DNA from: Deltaproteobacteria bacterium
GTDB lineage: Bacteria; Desulfobacterota; Desulfobacteria; Desulfobacterales; JAFDDL01
DNA length: 9,378 nucleotides
Direction: 5' to 3'
Assembly: GCA_019310865.1 (NCBI GenBank)
Contig: JAFDDL010000108.1
Location: 1 to 9,378, forward strand
Positions 5,900 through 9,378 of this stretch are shown here, one piece after another. Numbering within the stretch: the first letter of the stretch is position 1; each line of letters starts with the position of its first letter. The notes beneath the pieces are model-generated. The model ran no database searches and had not been told where the DNA came from. It was given only the letters and a program-made list of their open reading frames with translations. Both the position numbers and the translations under genes were made by a program.

Positions 5900-6450
5900 T
5901 AGCTGTGACACGCCAACCAGCAGTCTATATTCGCCTTTTTCTCCCGGTGACATTCAACACAAAATCCCATTTGAAATCGGTTCGCCGGGAGGCGGTCCAT
6001 GGTCTCCACCGCGCCATGGCATTGCTCGCAGGCGATTTCCTTTTTGATATGCCGCTGGTGATTGAACAGCACATGTTCGGGCAGATAGTTGACCTTGCGC
6101 CAGGGCGTCGGCGTTCCCGTGTTAAAATACCGGTGCTCCTTTTGAATTTCCGGATGATTGGCAATGATATACTGGTGGCAGTAAAGGCATTTTTCAACCG
6201 GCGCAATACCCGGGTGGATCGACCGCTCCACGTAGGGGTGACAAAACCGGCAGTTGATCGCCTTAACCCCCGCATGCACCCGGTGGCTAAATGCGATAGG
6301 CTGCTCGGGGCCGATCCAGGCCGCCGGCGGCGCATATAAAATCACCAGAAAACCGACAACCAGAAGGGCGCAGGCCGAAACCCATCCGATGGCCATTTTA
6401 TTATCGGCAAAAAATTGCCATCTTTTCCGTGATTCACCTGCTTCGACCAT
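5899..6450 (-). CDS. ActA-like membrane-anchored multiheme cytochrome c (cytochrome c7-like)
   Basis: This 183-residue protein has one N-terminal helix (about residues 20-40) followed by a periplasmic multiheme domain. There are four canonical CXXCH sites: CRFCH (C67), CLYCH (C88), CEQCH (C141) and CVECH (C164). A fifth, non-canonical site, CWLACH (C177, CX3CH), is the penultimate feature before the stop. Paired histidines in FSHRVH and FNHQRH are likely axial ligands, as in ActA and cytochrome c3/c7 proteins. ActA of ACIII is a pentaheme protein of this layout. The expected role is accepting electrons from the quinol-oxidising core and passing them to the monoheme cytochrome or oxidase. ATG 6450 has GGAGG four bases upstream and overlaps the actF stop; an in-frame extension to 6660 is only actF read out of frame. 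The TAG stop is made by the junction with the 5760-5899 palindrome. ActA is usually first in act operons, so its position here is unusual. Confidence 0.88.
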   Translation of the reverse strand: MVEAGESRKRWQFFADNKMAIGWVSACALLVVGFLVILYAPPAAWIGPEQPIAFSHRVHAGVKAINCRFCHPYVERSIHPGIAPVEKCLYCHQYIIANHPEIQKEHRYFNTGTPTPWRKVNYLPEHVLFNHQRHIKKEIACEQCHGAVETMDRLPANRFQMGFCVECHREKKANIDCWLACHS

Positions 6451-7673
6451 CAGTCCTCCATCACCGATCTTGATCCGGTCATCACAAGTTCCGGGAAACG
6501 ATTTAAAAATAATGTCACCGCCGCAAGCATCAACCCGAAAAACCCCAATGTCACTGCCGCTTCCGTCAAACCAACAGAAACCGATTCGGCATGGGGCTGC
6601 AATGCAGGTGCTAAGAGAAGCAAATGCTCCAACCAGATTCCGGCGATCACCACCGTGCATAATAGCGTCATTGCCCGGGGCATCATTTTGATCCGTCGGT
6701 TTAACAGGATAAAAAACGGAAGGAGAAAGGAGATGGCAAAAACGGTCCAGGCAACGACCCGGTAAGGATCGCGCAGGGTTCGCTCAATGATGTATGCGCT
6801 TTCCTCCGGAATATTACCGTACCAGATCACCAGAAACTGGCAGTAGAAAAAATCGGCCCAGACCAGGCAGAAGCCCAAAAAGAGCTTTCCGACATCGTGA
6901 AAATGCGCGTCTGCCAGCGGCACAGCGGATGGAGACTTGAGTTTCAGAAAAGACGCCAGGATAATAATCCCACCGAGTCCGACGTAGAAGGCCTTGACAA
7001 AGGTATAGGCGCCGAAAAGGGTCGAATACCAGTGAGGGTCTGCGGCCATCACCCAGTCATAACCGATTAAAGACAATACGACGACAAATGCCAGGATATA
7101 CAAAATGCTAAAAAAGGTCATCCGGGCAGATCGTTTTTCCATGTCCGGCTCATGTCGGTTCCAGACGCGATAAAACCAGCGCCGAAGGCCGTTGTCCGGG
7201 GGATGGTCCGAAAGTTTGAAACCCAGGGCATAATAGAGATAGGCGCCGCCCAGGGCATAGAGCACCAGCAGGCCCAGCGCATCTCTGGTAAATAAAAAAC
7301 CGGTATTGAGCCACACTTCCTTGCCGTGCAGATCCTGCCCGATCCAGGGAAACAGATACGTCTTACCGAGTAGCAGCACCAGAAACAGAATCAGGGAGAT
7401 GGGGAAAAAGGCGCTGAAGGCCTCCGCTACACCGGCCATTGAGGCGCTCCATCGCGCCCGGGTGATATGCATCACGGCGGAAAACAGCAGACCCCCCTGG
7501 GAAATGGCCGACCAGAGAAGAAAATTAATCAGATACGCCATCCAGACCCGTTCAGGATGAGCGCCCATTGCCTGGGTCACAAATACAATGCCGCCCAGCC
7601 CGATCAATACGGCTGATGTAATCAGAACCGGCGTTTGCCGGATGATGGGAGTCTGGTCTTGATCAGGTTTCAT
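6450..7673 (-). CDS. actF: ACIII subunit ActF, NrfD-like quinol:cytochrome c oxidoreductase membrane subunit
   Basis: This is the second NrfD-related integral membrane subunit of ACIII, with 407 residues (the usual size) and about ten hydrophobic helices. The central segment YDWVMAADPHWYSTLFGAY and the later HDVGKLFLGF plus QFLVIWYGNIPEES are characteristic of ActF (family typical: DWVMSLDPHW-STLFG and WYGNIPEET). ATG 7673 is preceded by GGAGAGG with about nine bases of spacing and lies within the last codons of actD. The TGA stop shares its A with the ATG of the next gene (TGATG). In the classic act order a monoheme cytochrome (actE) lies between actD and actF. Here actD runs straight into actF, and the ActE-like gene lies at the far end of the operon (2076-2591). 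Confidence 0.92.
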   Translation of the reverse strand: MKPDQDQTPIIRQTPVLITSAVLIGLGGIVFVTQAMGAHPERVWMAYLINFLLWSAISQGGLLFSAVMHITRARWSASMAGVAEAFSAFFPISLILFLVLLLGKTYLFPWIGQDLHGKEVWLNTGFLFTRDALGLLVLYALGGAYLYYALGFKLSDHPPDNGLRRWFYRVWNRHEPDMEKRSARMTFFSILYILAFVVVLSLIGYDWVMAADPHWYSTLFGAYTFVKAFYVGLGGIIILASFLKLKSPSAVPLADAHFHDVGKLFLGFCLVWADFFYCQFLVIWYGNIPEESAYIIERTLRDPYRVVAWTVFAISFLLPFFILLNRRIKMMPRAMTLLCTVVIAGIWLEHLLLLAPALQPHAESVSVGLTEAAVTLGFFGLMLAAVTLFLNRFPELVMTGSRSVMED

Positions 7674-8172
7674 ATACCCTAGCCTCTCCGCCGTTTGACT
7701 GGATAAAGCGAATCAGGTCATCCTCATCTTCGGGTTTGCACGACGCCAAAACACCGTAATGATCGCCGGAGCAGCGCGCATCGTAATGGGTCAATGGTTT
7801 CCAGTCTGGAATGCGCGCCTGGGTCATCAGGCCGATTACATTACCGAGCACGGCAACGAGAATCGTAAATTCAAATCCCACAATAACAAAGGGAATCCAG
7901 GCCATGACCGGCTTTCCGCTAACGATGAGTTCCCAGCGCGAGGCCGTGAAGGCCGCCAGGGTAAACCCGCTGATAAATCCAATGATTCCACCCACCAGGG
8001 TGAAATAGCCCACTTTACTCGTCTGGGTTCCCGCAGCTTTGGCCAGTCGGGTGCTGGGAATGGGACTGTGAACGGACTCGATACGCCAGGGGGCATCAGC
8101 CATGGCTTTTACCGTATGGGCCGCCTGGGTTTCATCCTGAAATACGCCCATGATGCGCCGCTTATGGGCCAT
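7663..8172 (-). CDS. actD: ACIII subunit ActD (DUF3341-type membrane protein)
   Basis: This small ACIII subunit has 169 residues. It begins with a soluble region (GVFQDETQAAHTVKAM, a ferredoxin-like fold start typical of the family). Two transmembrane helices follow at about residues 53-75 and 88-111, then a cytoplasmic tail containing HYDARCSGDHYGVLASCKPE and ending in GGEARVYET. It has no heme motif, and its role in ACIII is structural. I chose ATG 8172 rather than ATG 8187 because AAGGAGGG at 8184-8177 is an ideal ribosome binding site for 8172, while the 8187 start would translate through that site. The 3' end overlaps actF by 11 bases. Genes actC, actD and actF form an overlapping block, as expected for subunits made in fixed ratio. 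Confidence 0.9.
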   Translation of the reverse strand: MAHKRRIMGVFQDETQAAHTVKAMADAPWRIESVHSPIPSTRLAKAAGTQTSKVGYFTLVGGIIGFISGFTLAAFTASRWELIVSGKPVMAWIPFVIVGFEFTILVAVLGNVIGLMTQARIPDWKPLTHYDARCSGDHYGVLASCKPEDEDDLIRFIQSNGGEARVYET

Positions 8173-9378
8173 GGTGCCCTCCTTCATGAAGGGTCTCTTT
8201 GAGTTCCGTCATGGAGACCGACGGCATATGCTTTACAAACAACACGAAGAACAGGAAAAAGAGAGAAAAACTGCCCAGCATGATTCCAAATTCCACAAGG
8301 GTTGGGGCATAATTTCCCCATGCATGGGGAATGAAATCATGGGCGACACTGGTGACGATAATTACGAACCGTTCAAACCACATGCCGATGTTCACGAATA
8401 TGGAAATGACAAAGAGACATCCCAGATGGGTTCGAATTCGCTTGATGAACAGCAGCAGTGGAATTACGGTATTGCAGGTGACCATGATCCAGAAACCGAC
8501 GGCGTATTGACCGGAAGCCCGCCAGAGGAAAATGGCCCCCTCCACCGGGTTGTGACTGTACCAGGCGATTAAAAACTCGGTTGTATAGGCGAACCCGACG
8601 ATCAGGCCGGTCAGGATGATGGTTTTCGCTACATTTTCAAGCACCTGCCGGGTGATGAGGCGCTCGTAGCTAAAAATCTTTCGCAAGGGGATCATCAGCG
8701 TTACCACCATGGCCAGACCCGAGTGAATGGCGCCGGCCACGAAATAAGGCGCAAAAATGGTGGTATGCCAGCCGGGCACCACAGCCAGGGCAAAATCCCA
8801 GGACACGACCGAGTGAACCGAAATTACCAGGGGGGTGGCCAGGGCTGCAAAAAAGAGATATGCACGGCTGTGGTGGCGCCACTGTTCAAGGGCCCCGGTC
8901 CATCCCATGGACAAAACCGTGAATATTTTCTTCCGAACACCCTCGGACCGGTCCCGCACCACGGCAAGGTCGGGGAGCATGCCGGTATACCAGAATAGTA
9001 CACTGACGATCAGGTAGGTGCTGATGGCCACGACATCGAACATGAGTGGTGACTGGAAGTTGGGCCAAAGGGTACGCTGGTTGGGAATCGGAAGCATGTA
9101 ATAGACCATCCAGGGTCGCCCCAGATGAATGAAGGGAAACAGGCCGGCCGTGCAAACGGCAAAAACGGTCATGGTCTCGGCGGCCCGGGCGATGGGATTT
9201 CGCCATCCGGCCCGAAAGAGGTGCAAAATGGCGGATATCAAGGTGCCCGAGTGGGCAATTCCGACCCAGAAGACAAAATTGATCAGATAGGTCCCCCAGG
9301 CAACCGGGTTGTTTTGCCCCCCGACGCCGATGCCCACCCATATCTGATACGCCCAGCAGGCTGCCCCCACCAATACAC
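8162..9378 (-). CDS. actC: ACIII subunit ActC, NrfD-family membrane protein (partial, N-terminus missing)
   Basis: This is the polytopic quinone-interacting membrane subunit of alternative complex III, of the NrfD/PsrC family. At least 403 residues are visible with about eight to ten hydrophobic helices. Recognisable family stretches are AWGTYLINFVFWVGIAHSGT near the N-terminus, the loop GWTGALEQWRHHSRAYL, then SVHSVVSWDFA and GWHTTIFAPYFVAGAIHSG. The C-terminus is a hydrophilic tail, ELKETLHEGGHHGP. The first in-frame start-like codon (TTG at 9373) is not credible as the true start: the frame stays open to the window edge, and ActC proteins normally have a further N-terminal helix before the AYQIW-like motif. 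The gene is therefore cut by the window. Its TAA stop (8164-8162) lies inside the start of actD, giving an 11-base overlap and likely translational coupling. Family assignment is firm. Confidence 0.93.
   Translation of the reverse strand, partial: VLVGAACWAYQIWVGIGVGGQNNPVAWGTYLINFVFWVGIAHSGTLISAILHLFRAGWRNPIARAAETMTVFAVCTAGLFPFIHLGRPWMVYYMLPIPNQRTLWPNFQSPLMFDVVAISTYLIVSVLFWYTGMLPDLAVVRDRSEGVRKKIFTVLSMGWTGALEQWRHHSRAYLFFAALATPLVISVHSVVSWDFALAVVPGWHTTIFAPYFVAGAIHSGLAMVVTLMIPLRKIFSYERLITRQVLENVAKTIILTGLIVGFAYTTEFLIAWYSHNPVEGAIFLWRASGQYAVGFWIMVTCNTVIPLLLFIKRIRTHLGCLFVISIFVNIGMWFERFVIIVTSVAHDFIPHAWGNYAPTLVEFGIMLGSFSLFFLFFVLFVKHMPSVSMTELKETLHEGGHHGP
8177..8184 (-). promoter_or_regulatory. Ribosome binding site that decides the actD start
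   Basis: AAGGAGGG stands four bases upstream of ATG 8172 (five from the GGAGG core). It falls inside the codons that an upstream ATG at 8187 would use, which argues for the shorter ActD. Confidence 0.75.

Noticed and set aside
6451..6660. Upstream in-frame extension of the ActA-like cytochrome to 6660
   Set aside because: It lies wholly inside actF in another frame. ATG 6450 has a strong GGAGG site and makes the standard stop/start overlap, with the anchor helix in the right place.
5887..8202. Plus-strand open frames at 5887-6339 and 7759-8202 (about 150 codons each)
   Set aside because: Both lie opposite well-supported minus-strand genes, have no domain pattern and no ribosome sites; they are by-products of GC-rich coding on the other strand.
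9371..9373. TTG 9373 as the start of ActC
   Set aside because: The frame is open to the window end and the protein still lacks the first part expected of ActC, so the gene is simply cut.

Overview
The window is the distal part of one long minus-strand respiratory operon (9378 down to 2076), followed after a 505-base gap by an unrelated, visibly more AT-rich sulfotransferase locus on the same strand (1570 down to 34). I see no plus-strand genes, RNA genes, CRISPR array or complete insertion sequence. The families present (alternative complex III, a non-standard cbb3-type oxidase, a cytochrome c7-like multiheme protein) suggest a Gram-negative anaerobe or microaerophile, most likely a deltaproteobacterium in the broad sense (Desulfobacterota or relatives). 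That assignment is inference from gene families, not from a marker gene.

Reading in the direction of transcription, the alternative complex III (ACIII) module comes first: actC (NrfD-like quinone-site subunit, N-terminus beyond the window edge), actD, actF and an ActA-like multiheme cytochrome. These genes overlap or abut. The Fe-S/molybdopterin-like ActB subunit is not in the window and would be expected upstream of actC. A 140-bp imperfect palindrome then occupies almost the whole gap before the next gene. It is flanked by TA on both sides, and removing it with one TA rebuilds a tight gene junction, so it looks like a MITE-type insertion that split the operon.

The oxidase module follows: ccoN-like subunit I (TTG start), a CcoO-like subunit with a second cytochrome c domain fused at its C-terminus, a CcoS-like membrane protein with an extra helix, a two-helix protein that looks like the CcoP membrane anchor without its hemes, a 75-residue one-helix protein of unknown family, and an ActE-like monoheme cytochrome c as the last gene.

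Together the genes predict quinol oxidation by ACIII, electron transfer through the ActA-like and ActE-like cytochromes, and O2 reduction by the CcoN/CcoO-type enzyme, possibly as one supercomplex. Several redox positions depart from the family norm: a terminal CX3CH heme motif in the ActA-like protein, Gln in place of the usual Met ligand in the ActE-like protein, Gln in place of a conserved cbb3 glutamate in CcoN, and a redistributed CcoP. The sulfotransferase locus is split across two overlapping reading frames and has its own candidate promoter.
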